A DNA stretch of 19,483 nt, taken from NCBI GenBank assembly GCA_036821645.1, contig DAISJD010000049.1, positions 1 to 19,483 on the forward strand. The letters are read 5' to 3'. Position 1 is the stretch's first letter. Each line of letters opens with the position of its first letter. This DNA is from DAISJD01 sp036821645. Its GTDB lineage: Bacteria; Pseudomonadota; Alphaproteobacteria; ATCC43930; CGMCC-115725. The position numbers and the translations under genes were made by a program. The notes beneath the pieces are model-generated. The model was given only the letters and a program-made list of their open reading frames with translations. It was not told where the DNA came from and searched no databases. Positions 1 to 6,795 of the stretch are shown here, one piece after another.

Positions 1-4
1 GGCA

Positions 5-166
5 TCATCCGGGGTCGTAGCCCCCGCCATGGTCGGCGGTCGCGATCCGGTCCTGTGTGCTTATGGGCCCGGCAAATTCCGGGGTGGCACATCCCCCCAG
101 CAGGGTGGCGAACAGACCCGCCGCCAGAAGCCCCTTGAACGCGGATGCGTGGCCCCCGATGCCCAT
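5..166 (-). CDS. Small putative lipoprotein (53 aa)
   Basis: A complete 54-codon frame too short for most gene finders. The N-terminus has a hydrophobic stretch (about residues 10-25) ending in LLGGC, a fair lipobox with the acceptor Cys near residue 27, followed by a short polar tail rich in Gly and Asp. Family knowledge: this is the architecture of small bacterial outer- or inner-membrane lipoproteins. The ATG lies one base after the TGA of the upstream ABC ATPase on the same strand, so translation is probably coupled; no strong separate ribosome binding site is visible. Its function is unknown. It may be an accessory of the transporter or a small envelope protein. The alternative is a chance frame, but the lipobox at the right distance from a start placed exactly at the preceding stop argues for a real gene. 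Confidence 0.5.
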   Translation of the reverse strand: MGIGGHASAFKGLLAAGLFATLLGGCATPEFAGPISTQDRIATADHGGGYDPG

Positions 167-167
167 A

Positions 168-1166
168 TCAGGCCGCCGACCGATCCGAGCGGGTCAATTG
201 CAGGAATATATCCTGAAGGCTTGCCCCCGCCGTCGACACGTCGATCAGATGATAGCCGGCCCCGGTAATCGCCCCCAGAATCGGGCCGAGTTCGGTCTGG
301 CTCGGCCGGTAATGCAGGACGAGATGGCCGGGGTCCGGTTGGGTGAGGCCGAGATGGGCGAGGGATGCCGGGATCGGGCCGGGGTGTGGTGCGACGGTCA
401 GGATCATTTCCTTGGCATCGACCCGTGCGACCAGGGCAGCCGTCGTGTCGCAGGCGACGAGTTTGCCCTTATTGATGATCGCGATCCGATCGCAGAGTTC
501 CTGGGCCTCTTCCAAATAATGGGTGGTCAAAAGGATCGTGGTGCCTTGGGCGTTCAACTGCCGGATATAGCGCCACAGATGTTGGCGCAATTCGACATCG
601 ACCCCGGCCGTCGGTTCGTCCAGAACCAGAATCGGCGGCGCATGGACCATCGCCTTCGCCACCATCAGCCGCCGCCGCATCCCCCCGGACAGGGTGCGGG
701 CATAGGCGTCCGCCTTGTCCAAGAGGCCGACCGCCTCCAAAATCGCCTTGGTCTGGCGCTTGGCCTTCGGCACGCCGTAAAGGCCTGCTTGCAATTCCAA
801 GAGTTCGAGTGGGGTAAAGAACGGATCGATATTCAGTTCCTGGGGTACGATGCCGATCGCGGCCCGCGCGTTGCGGGGGGCCTTGTCGATGTCGTGGGTC
901 CAAATCCGGGCATAGCCGCCTGATTTGACCACGAGACCGGCCAGAATATTGATCGTGGTCGATTTCCCAGCCCCGTTCGGTCCCAAAAGCCCGAACATGG
1001 CCCCGCGCGGAATCGCAAGATCGATCCGATCGAGGGCGACGACCGGCCCGGCATTGCCGCGCGGTTGATAGGTCTTCGAAAGACCCTTGAGCTCGATGGC
1101 GAAATCCGGCTGGCCTGTCGAGGCGGCGGGACGGCCCGTGGGGGCGGGAGAAGATGAGGTCTGCAT
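168..1166 (-). CDS. ABC-2-type transporter ATP-binding protein
   Basis: Cytoplasmic ATPase subunit of an ABC exporter of the YadG/NodI/CcmA type, which pairs with a separate ABC-2 permease. With the start at 1166 (332 aa), the motifs are all present in order: Walker A GPNGAGKST (62-70), Q-loop Gln near 109, signature LSGGM (159-163), Walker B ILVLDEP (179-185) and H-loop His near 216. About 90 residues follow, as in YadG-like proteins. The frame stays open to 1538, but that part is antisense to the CHCC gene and is not conserved-looking. In-frame ATGs at 1181 and 1190 are possible alternative starts, and none has a strong ribosome binding site. No permease lies upstream; one may lie beyond the left edge, after the small lipoprotein. 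The substrate cannot be told. Confidence 0.9.
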   Translation of the reverse strand: MQTSSSPAPTGRPAASTGQPDFAIELKGLSKTYQPRGNAGPVVALDRIDLAIPRGAMFGLLGPNGAGKSTTINILAGLVVKSGGYARIWTHDIDKAPRNARAAIGIVPQELNIDPFFTPLELLELQAGLYGVPKAKRQTKAILEAVGLLDKADAYARTLSGGMRRRLMVAKAMVHAPPILVLDEPTAGVDVELRQHLWRYIRQLNAQGTTILLTTHYLEEAQELCDRIAIINKGKLVACDTTAALVARVDAKEMILTVAPHPGPIPASLAHLGLTQPDPGHLVLHYRPSQTELGPILGAITGAGYHLIDVSTAGASLQDIFLQLTRSDRSAA

Positions 1167-1337
1167 GATGATTGGCCCCATGGGTAGCATCTGCACGGGG
1201 CACGGGTCAATCCTGCGCAGCAATCGCGGGCGTGATCTTTGTCGCAAAATCGGGCATGATCCGGCGCGCATCTTGTTTGAGCCGAAACTCTCTCGATCTC
1301 TCTTGGCTTCTCTTATTGTCTTTATCAAGGAACGAGC

Positions 1338-1544
1338 GTGCCGATGACTGCCCCGAAATCTACCCCAAAACCTGCATTTGAGACGATTTTGGCCTCTTCC
1401 CGCACCGTCGCCTGTGACGGGGGGACCTTGGGCCATCCTCGGGTCTTTTTGACGATCGGACCCACGAACGAGATTCAATGTCCGTATTGTTCCAGGCTTT
1501 ATGTGTTGAGCGGGACGGCCCAGGACGATCACGGCCATGGTTGA
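1338..1544 (+). CDS. CHCC zinc-finger domain protein (NDUFS6-like)
   Basis: A 68-residue protein with the CHCC zinc-finger pattern: Cys26, His33, Cys48 and Cys51 within VACDGG, LGHPRV and CPYCS. Family knowledge: this domain is found in the mitochondrial complex I subunit NDUFS6 and in small stand-alone alphaproteobacterial proteins that bind one zinc; their bacterial role is not settled. The GTG at 1338 is preferred because AAGGA (1327-1331) lies six bases ahead; an ATG at 1344 is the alternative, but with 12-base spacing. The last eight bases overlap the start of polA, so the two are probably one transcript with coupled translation. The 5' leader (about 1285-1325) is strikingly pyrimidine-rich. 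Confidence 0.88.
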   Translation: MPMTAPKSTPKPAFETILASSRTVACDGGTLGHPRVFLTIGPTNEIQCPYCSRLYVLSGTAQDDHGHG

Positions 1545-4395
1545 TGGGGTGGCCGGACCCGGCGAGGCGGGGCGAGAGGGGCCGCGTCATCTGTTTTTGA
1601 TCGACGGGTCCGGGTTCATTTTCCGCGCATTCCATGCGATGCCGCCCCTGAACCGGGCGGACGGCACGCCGGTCAATGCGGTGATGGGCTTTTGCAATAT
1701 GTTGCTGAAGCTGATCGATGAAACCGATGCCGATCATATCGCGGTCGTGTTCGACGTCTCGCGCGTGACGTTCCGCAACGAATTTTACGACGCCTACAAG
1801 GCCCATCGCCCCGACCCGCCGCCCGAGCTTATCCCGCAATTCAATATCGTGCGCGAGGCAACCGAAGCCTTCAACGTGGCCCAGGTCGAATTGAAGAATT
1901 ACGAGGCCGACGATCTCATCGCCACATATGCCCGCCTCGGGGTCGAGGCCGGGGCCGCGGTCACGATCGTGTCGTCGGACAAGGATCTGATGCAATTGGT
2001 CGGCCCGTCGGTCACGATGTTGGACGCCATGAAGCAGCGCGTGATCGGCCCGGACGAAGTACGGGAAAAATTCGGGGTCGGCCCCGAACGGGTGGTGGAT
2101 GTGCAGGCCCTGTGCGGCGATTCGGTCGATAACGTGCCGGGTGTGCCGGGCATTGGGATCAAGACCGCCGCCGAATTGATCAATACCTACGGCGATCTCG
2201 AAACCCTGCTCGCCCGCGCCGGCGAGATCAAGCAGCCCAAACGCCGCCAATCCCTGATCGACCATGCCGAGATGGCGCGCCTGTCCCAACGCCTCGTCCG
2301 GCTCGACGCCCATGCGCCGGTGCCGGTGCCGTTGGACGCGCTGCGCCTGCGCCCCTGCGATCGGGAAAAACTCTTGACCTTCCTGCGCGCGCAGGGGTTC
2401 CGCCAATTGATCGCCCGGATCCAGACCCGCCCGCCGACCATGGCGGGGGCTACGACCCCGGATGATGCCGTGCCGTCCGCACCCGGTGCGGATGAGGCCC
2501 CGGCCGATGGGATCGCCGAGGCCGCACCGGTCGATCTTGCCGGTGCGGAAAAACGCTATGAACTGGTGCAGGATCTGGCCGCCCTCGATCGGTGGATCGC
2601 CGAGGCGCGCGCGGTCGGTACGGTGGCGTTCGATACGGAAACCACCTCGATCGATGCGGTCAGGGCCGAGTTGGTCGGGTTTTCCCTGGCGACCGCACCG
2701 GGCCGGGCCTGCTATGTCCCGGTCGGCCATGTCAGTGCGGGCTTGGGCGAGTTGGATCTCGGTCAGAAGACCGAACCGCCGGTCCAGGTGCCGCGCGCCG
2801 AGGCTGTGGCTCGGCTGAAGGATCTGTTGGAAGACCCGTCCGTCCTCAAAGTGGCCCATAACGCCAAATATGATATTCAGATTATGAAGGGTTTGGGCAT
2901 CGACATGGCCCCGATCGATTGCACCATGTTGATCGCCCATGTGTTGGAGGCGGGGGCCCATGGGATGGGGCTCGACGAATTGGCCGGGCTTTATTTCGGC
3001 CATAGCATGATCAAATACGGCGATGTCGCGGGCACCGGCAAGAATCACAAGGGCTTTGCCGTGGTCCCGCTGGCCGCCGCCTGCGATTACGCGGCGGAGG
3101 ATGCGGATTATACCCTGCGCCTGCATATGCTGTTGAAACCCCGGCTTTTGGCCGAACGGATGGTGCGGTTTTACGAGACGATCGAACGCCCCCTGCCGCC
3201 GATCGTGGCCCGGATGGAACGGGACGGCATCCTGGTCGACCGGGATGTGCTGGCTCATCTGTCGCAGGATTTCGGCGAACGGATGATCCGGCTCGAAGGG
3301 GAAATTCAGGAATTGGCCGGGACCGCGTTCAATGTCGGTTCCCCCAAGCAATTGGGTGAAATCCTGTTCGACAAGCTGGCCCTGCCCGGCGGTAAGAAAG
3401 GCAAGACGGGGGCCTATGGCACCGATGCGGGGGTGTTGGAAAATCTTGCCCCGCTGCACCCCCTGCCGCAACGGGTGTTGGATTGGCGGCAATTGCAGAA
3501 ATTGAAATCCACCTACACCGACGCCCTGGTCGATCAGATCAACCCCAAAACCGGCCGGGTTCATACCTCCTTCGCCTTGGCCGCCACCTCGACCGGGCGG
3601 TTTGCCTCGTCGGAACCGAACGTCCAAAATATCCCGATCCGCAGCGAAGAAGGCCGCAAAATCCGCAGTGCCTTCGTCGCGGCACCGGGCCATGTCCTGT
3701 TGTCGGCGGATTATTCCCAGATCGAACTGCGCCTAGCCGCCCATGTCGCCGACCTGCCTAGCCTGCGTCAGGCGTTCAAGGACGGCATCGACATTCACGC
3801 CATGACCGCGTCGGAAGTATTCGGCGTGCCGGTGGCGGGGATGGATCCGATGATCCGCCGCCGGGCCAAGGCGATCAATTTCGGCATCATCTATGGGATC
3901 AGCGCCTTCGGCCTTGCCCAGCAATTGTCGATTCCGCAGGGCGAAGCGTCGGATTACATCAAGGCCTATATGGCGAAATTCCCCGGCATCAAGGATTATA
4001 TGGAACGCACGAAGGCGTTTTGCCGGGAACATGGCTATGTCACGACGATTTTCGGCCGCAAATGCTTCATGACCGGGATCAAGGACAGTAACGGCGCGCG
4101 CCGGGCCTTTGCCGAACGGGCGGCGATCAATGCTCCCTTGCAAGGATCGGCGGCGGATATCATCAAACGGGCGATGATTCGCCTGCCGGGGGCCCTGAAG
4201 GATGCCGGGCTTCGGACCAAGATGCTGCTTCAGGTGCATGACGAACTGATCTTCGAAGTGCCGGAAGACGAGGTGGAGGGGGCCGCCCCGCTGATCAAGG
4301 ATGTGATGGAACGGGCCTGCGACCCGGTCCTGACCCTGTCCGTGCCGTTGGTGGTCGAAACCGGCACCGCGCGCAGTTGGGCCGACGCCCATTAA
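1537..4395 (+). CDS. polA: DNA polymerase I
   Basis: Repair and Okazaki-fragment polymerase of 952 residues with all three domains. The 5'-3' exonuclease/flap domain covers about residues 18-295 (FLIDGSGFIFRAFHA, NYEADDLIATYA, SSDKDLMQL, GDSVDNVPGVPGIG). After an Ala/Pro-rich linker (300-335) comes a 3'-5' proofreading domain with catalytic motifs intact: DTE (366-368), AHNAKYDIQ (440-448) and YAAED (518-522). The polymerase domain has motif A DYSQIELR (725-732), the O-helix RRRAKAINFGIIYG (774-787) and motif C VHDE (900-903). The O-helix has Phe782 where T7-type enzymes have Tyr, so like E. coli Pol I it should discriminate against dideoxynucleotides. The ATG overlaps the end of the CHCC gene; the first 17 residues are extra relative to the family, and no better start is seen. 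Confidence 0.97.
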   Translation: MVDGVAGPGEAGREGPRHLFLIDGSGFIFRAFHAMPPLNRADGTPVNAVMGFCNMLLKLIDETDADHIAVVFDVSRVTFRNEFYDAYKAHRPDPPPELIPQFNIVREATEAFNVAQVELKNYEADDLIATYARLGVEAGAAVTIVSSDKDLMQLVGPSVTMLDAMKQRVIGPDEVREKFGVGPERVVDVQALCGDSVDNVPGVPGIGIKTAAELINTYGDLETLLARAGEIKQPKRRQSLIDHAEMARLSQRLVRLDAHAPVPVPLDALRLRPCDREKLLTFLRAQGFRQLIARIQTRPPTMAGATTPDDAVPSAPGADEAPADGIAEAAPVDLAGAEKRYELVQDLAALDRWIAEARAVGTVAFDTETTSIDAVRAELVGFSLATAPGRACYVPVGHVSAGLGELDLGQKTEPPVQVPRAEAVARLKDLLEDPSVLKVAHNAKYDIQIMKGLGIDMAPIDCTMLIAHVLEAGAHGMGLDELAGLYFGHSMIKYGDVAGTGKNHKGFAVVPLAAACDYAAEDADYTLRLHMLLKPRLLAERMVRFYETIERPLPPIVARMERDGILVDRDVLAHLSQDFGERMIRLEGEIQELAGTAFNVGSPKQLGEILFDKLALPGGKKGKTGAYGTDAGVLENLAPLHPLPQRVLDWRQLQKLKSTYTDALVDQINPKTGRVHTSFALAATSTGRFASSEPNVQNIPIRSEEGRKIRSAFVAAPGHVLLSADYSQIELRLAAHVADLPSLRQAFKDGIDIHAMTASEVFGVPVAGMDPMIRRRAKAINFGIIYGISAFGLAQQLSIPQGEASDYIKAYMAKFPGIKDYMERTKAFCREHGYVTTIFGRKCFMTGIKDSNGARRAFAERAAINAPLQGSAADIIKRAMIRLPGALKDAGLRTKMLLQVHDELIFEVPEDEVEGAAPLIKDVMERACDPVLTLSVPLVVETGTARSWADAH

Positions 4396-4475
4396 AGCGT
4401 GAATGTTTGATCATTGACACAGGTGATGCGGGTGTTTTGTGTGAATTTCTGGATAAAGCACCCGCTGTCCCCCGG

Positions 4476-4508
4476 TTTTTGCATTTAAGCCTTGCAAGAA
4501 TGCAAAAA
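4476..4508. repeat. Perfect 10-bp inverted repeat upstream of the sRNA/sORF unit
   Basis: TTTTTGCATT (4476-4485) and AATGCAAAAA (4499-4508) are perfect inverted copies separated by 13 bases. The proposed -35 hexamer TTGCAA (4492-4497) sits in the spacer, so the repeat could be an operator. As RNA from polA read-through it could also form a stem, but there is no terminal U-tract in the right place for a terminator. Confidence 0.6.
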
Positions 4509-4521
4509 CGCAGTTTAGGAT
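4492..4521 (+). promoter_or_regulatory. Candidate sigma-70-type promoter of the polA-thyX intergenic RNA
   Basis: TTGCAA (4492-4497), an 18-base spacer, then TAGGAT (4516-4521). Both hexamers match the consensus in four positions. Transcription would begin near 4528, about 14 bases before the extended anti-SD complement. This is inference from sequence only. Confidence 0.4.
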
Positions 4522-4541
4522 CATCCTCGTCTTCAACGACT

Positions 4542-4556
4542 GAAAGGAGGTGATCC
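4542..4556 (+). promoter_or_regulatory. Extended Shine-Dalgarno: 15-nt complement of the 16S rRNA 3' end
   Basis: GAAAGGAGGTGATCC is fully complementary to GGAUCACCUCCUUUC, the 3' end of alphaproteobacterial 16S rRNA. Ordinary ribosome binding sites in this window match only four to six bases. GGAGG (4546-4550) is seven bases before the GTG at 4558, an ideal distance for initiation. Confidence 0.7.
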
Positions 4557-4557
4557 T

Positions 4558-4635
4558 GTGTCAACGTCACAAGAACTGCCGGTGGCTACTGCCGTACTCG
4601 GGATCGCTGACGGGCACGAGGGGAGCTACCTCTAA
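4558..4635 (+). CDS. Possible 25-aa peptide ORF behind the extended SD
   Basis: GTG followed by 24 sense codons and TAA, placed perfectly behind the 15-nt SD. The peptide begins MSTSQELPVA and ends EGSYL; it has no signal peptide, membrane helix or recognised domain. Its codons (TCA twice, ACT, GTA) differ from the window's usual GCC/CTG/GTC/GGC preference, and the 3' half is shared with the first stable hairpin. So it could be a translated small protein, a leader peptide whose translation reshapes the RNA, or an accidental frame behind a sequence whose real task is to pair with the ribosome. No function is proposed. Confidence 0.35.
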   Translation: MSTSQELPVATAVLGIADGHEGSYL

Positions 4636-4742
4636 CCGTCAGTGCGGCCGATCAAGGACTGCGGTACGTCACCCGTCGTTCGGCTGAATCCATCCCCGGC
4701 AACCGGCGCGCATCCCGTTGGTTGTGGGGGTGATGAAACGAG

Positions 4743-4780
4743 ACACCCGCCGAGAGATTTCTCGGCGGGTGTTGTTTTTT
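4743..4780 (+). terminator. Strong rho-independent terminator
   Basis: ACACCCGCCGAGA (4743-4755), loop GATT, TCTCGGCGGGTGT (4760-4772): a perfect 13-bp stem followed by TTGTTTTTT. It ends plus-strand transcription before convergent thyX. The opposite strand has no good U-tract, so it is mainly one-way. Confidence 0.93.
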
Positions 4781-4824
4781 GTGGGATTTATAAATGGGTA
4801 AAATGGTGTCTTTGACCGGCAATC

Positions 4825-5766
4825 TTATTGATTGCCCCGCCCCAACAACGCCATCAACTCTCCCCATTCCCGTGAACTCAGGCCGGATTCTTCGCGGGTG
4901 ACGGTTTTGCCGTCCAGCATCTGGCGCACCACGGCAAGGCCGCCTGCCGAGAGGGTGGTGCCCCCCAGGCGGTAAGCGCGGAAGGCGGAGGCTGCCGCCG
5001 GGACCCAGCGGTCGAGGACCCCGATCAGGCAATCGGCATAGGCCCGGATTTCATATTGGGCATGGGCGTCGGCGCGCAGGTGCAGGAAATGCATGAAATT
5101 ATGCAGATCCGTCTTCCAATACCATTGGGTATAGAAATTGAGCGACAGATTCATCCGCGCCAATTCGCGGGCGAGGCCCAGGCGCGCCGGATCTTTCGGT
5201 GCCCCGGTTTCATCCTCGTTCAGCATGTCGGTATAATGATCATAGGCCCGCGTCGCGTCATCGCGCAGCAGGGCCATGACCGTCGCCGCCTCGTCCCCCG
5301 TCAGCACATCGCCGCGGCCCTGGCGATTGACGCGTGCCTGGGCGGCCAGATGGTCCGGGGCGGGCAGGTAGAATTCATTGTCGAGGATGGAATAGCGCGC
5401 CGAAATCTCGTTCACGTTGGCGGTGCGGTGCCGGATCCATTGGCGGGCGACGAAAATCGGCAATTTGACATGGAGTTTGATCTCGCACATCTCGAACGGG
5501 GTCGAATGGTAATGGCGCATCAGATAGGCGATGAGGGCCGAATCCTCGCTCAGCTTCTTGGTGCCGCGCCCGTAGGAGACCCGCGCCGCCTGGACGATGG
5601 CGGCGTCGTCGCCCATATAATCCACGACCCGCACGAAGCCGTGATCCAAAACCGGCATCGCCTGATAGAGGATTTCCTCAAGTCCGGGGGCCGTCGCCCG
5701 GCGGGTCTGATGGCTTTGGGTCCGTTGCTGGTCGATTTCGGCGCGTTGGGCCGGGGTGATCGGCAT
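4825..5766 (-). CDS. thyX: Flavin-dependent thymidylate synthase (ThyX)
   Basis: Makes dTMP from dUMP with methylene-tetrahydrofolate, using FAD and NADPH, independently of ThyA. The 313-residue protein has the ThyX signature RHRTANVNEISARY (112-125), the family's RHRxxxxNExSxRY motif that binds FAD and dUMP. A C-terminal block with YTQWYWKTDL, FMHFLHLRADAHAQYEIR supplies the remaining active-site Arg and Gln residues. The length suits the longer alphaproteobacterial form. The ATG at 5766 starts MPITPAQR. It is convergent with polA and the intergenic RNA, and divergent from pyrE, 199 bases away; both neighbours on that side make pyrimidine nucleotides. No thyA is seen in the window. Confidence 0.97.
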   Translation of the reverse strand: MPITPAQRAEIDQQRTQSHQTRRATAPGLEEILYQAMPVLDHGFVRVVDYMGDDAAIVQAARVSYGRGTKKLSEDSALIAYLMRHYHSTPFEMCEIKLHVKLPIFVARQWIRHRTANVNEISARYSILDNEFYLPAPDHLAAQARVNRQGRGDVLTGDEAATVMALLRDDATRAYDHYTDMLNEDETGAPKDPARLGLARELARMNLSLNFYTQWYWKTDLHNFMHFLHLRADAHAQYEIRAYADCLIGVLDRWVPAAASAFRAYRLGGTTLSAGGLAVVRQMLDGKTVTREESGLSSREWGELMALLGRGNQ

Positions 5767-5965
5767 GGTCGGGGCTTTCTAGGCAGGCGGGGGCCGGATT
5801 TTCAGCGCGGGCGGATCAGGGTATAGTGACTTACCGATGTAGGATACGCCGATCAAGCGAAACCTGCATCCCCCGCGCAGAGGCGGAATGCAGGCGAGCC
5901 CATCTTGCATCCGGGCGCGAACGGCGCTAGGACAGGCGGGTTTGGATTTGAGGGGGGATGGTGGC

Positions 5966-6643
5966 ATGACCGGGTGGGATCAGTCTTTTGAAGCGATGGC
6001 GGCAGAAATCACGGCCGGTATCCTGTTGGAAACGAAATCGGTGCATTTCAATCCCGAACATCCCTTCACCTTTACCTCCGGCCGCAAAAGCCCCGTCTAT
6101 ATCGATTGCCGCCGTCTGATCTCGTTTCCGCGCGCCCGGCGCAAGTTGATGGATCTGGGCGCTGAAATGATCGAGCGGCGCATCGGGTTCGAATCCCTCG
6201 ATGCGGTGGCGGGTGGCGAGACGGCGGGTATTCCCTTTGCCGCATGGCTGGCCGAACGGCTGTCCCTGCCCATGCTCTATGTCCGCAAGAAACCCAAGGG
6301 ATTCGGGCGGATGGCCCAGATCGAAGGCCATTTCAACGAAGGGGCGCGCGTCCTTCTGGTCGAAGATCTGGCGAGCGAGGGCACGTCCAAGATCAATTTC
6401 ATCAATGCCTTGCGCGAGGCCGGGGCTACGGTCGCCCATACGTTCGTCGTGTTTCATTACGGCATTTTCCCATCCTCGACCGCGTGTCTGGGCGAAATCG
6501 GGGTGGCGCTTCACGGGCTTGCCACGTGGCACGACGTTCTGGCCCATGCCGATCGCCAGGGCAGTTTCACCCCGGCCCAATATCAGGCGATCAAATCCTT
6601 CCTCGACGACCCGGACGGTTGGGTGCCACCGGTAACTGAATAA
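5966..6643 (+). CDS. pyrE: Orotate phosphoribosyltransferase
   Basis: Joins orotate and PRPP to give OMP in de novo UMP synthesis. The 225-residue protein has the PRPP-binding loop VLLVEDLASEGTS (about 129-141), the dimer-loop segment YVRKKPKGFG (105-114) whose Lys residues contact PRPP, and the TSGRKSPVYIDCR stretch (38-49) typical of OPRTases. The ATG at 5966 is chosen because a GGGGGG run (5952-5957) lies eight bases ahead; the frame is open to 5888, but that part has no family resemblance. It stands alone, divergent from thyX and 152 bases before the aminotransferase. TATAGT at 5822-5827 could be a -10 element, but no convincing -35 goes with it. Confidence 0.95.
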   Translation: MTGWDQSFEAMAAEITAGILLETKSVHFNPEHPFTFTSGRKSPVYIDCRRLISFPRARRKLMDLGAEMIERRIGFESLDAVAGGETAGIPFAAWLAERLSLPMLYVRKKPKGFGRMAQIEGHFNEGARVLLVEDLASEGTSKINFINALREAGATVAHTFVVFHYGIFPSSTACLGEIGVALHGLATWHDVLAHADRQGSFTPAQYQAIKSFLDDPDGWVPPVTE

Positions 6644-6795
6644 GTCGCATTCTTAACATCTGTGGCGCTCGGGGCGATAATCGTAAAAAGAACGTCTCCA
6701 AGGGGCCGATTATGACATCGATTCCATCGAATCGCTGCATCTAGGCGCAAATACCACCCGTATATGGCTCGACAACCCGGAGGGCAGTCCTTGAG

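Larger units (their letters stand above)
4528..4780 (+). ncRNA. Candidate structured RNA between polA and thyX
   Basis: The 429-base polA-thyX gap contains a chain of well-formed helices and no plus-strand gene downstream, so it looks like a free-standing small RNA or small mRNA. Helices I can pair by eye: CTGACGG/CCGTCAG (4607-4613 with 4636-4642, with inner GAGG/CCTC); GGCCGA/TCGGCT (4646-4651 with 4680-4685); CATCCCC/GGGGGTG plus CAACC/GGTTG (4691-4704 with 4720-4732); then the 13-bp terminator stem. The 5' part carries a 15-nt complement of the 16S 3' end and a 25-codon ORF. It does not resemble tmRNA, 6S RNA, SRP RNA or RNase P RNA as I know them. The 5' end is an estimate from the promoter call. 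Confidence 0.5.

Noticed and set aside
1167..1538. N-terminal extension of the ABC ATPase frame up to 1538
   Set aside because: It is antisense to the CHCC zinc-finger gene and would place over 120 basic, non-homologous residues before the ATPase domain.
1360..3693. A 777-codon open frame antisense to polA
   Set aside because: It is a shadow of the polA frame in GC-rich DNA; its translation is rich in His, Arg, Gly and Asp with no domain, while the plus strand encodes a complete polymerase.
4542..4556. A possible inserted fragment of the 16S rRNA gene on the minus strand
   Set aside because: Identity with the 16S end stops at 15 bases on both sides; a gene fragment would be expected to extend into GGCTGGATC and upstream, and it does not.
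4652..5032. Minus-strand open frame across the thyX end and the polA-thyX gap
   Set aside because: It overlaps the strong plus-strand terminator and the 3' end of thyX in another frame, and its translation has no family character.
6185..6197. GGGTTCGAATCCC, identical to a tRNA T-arm
   Set aside because: It lies within the conserved pyrE reading frame (residues GFES), and no acceptor, D or anticodon arm can be formed around it.
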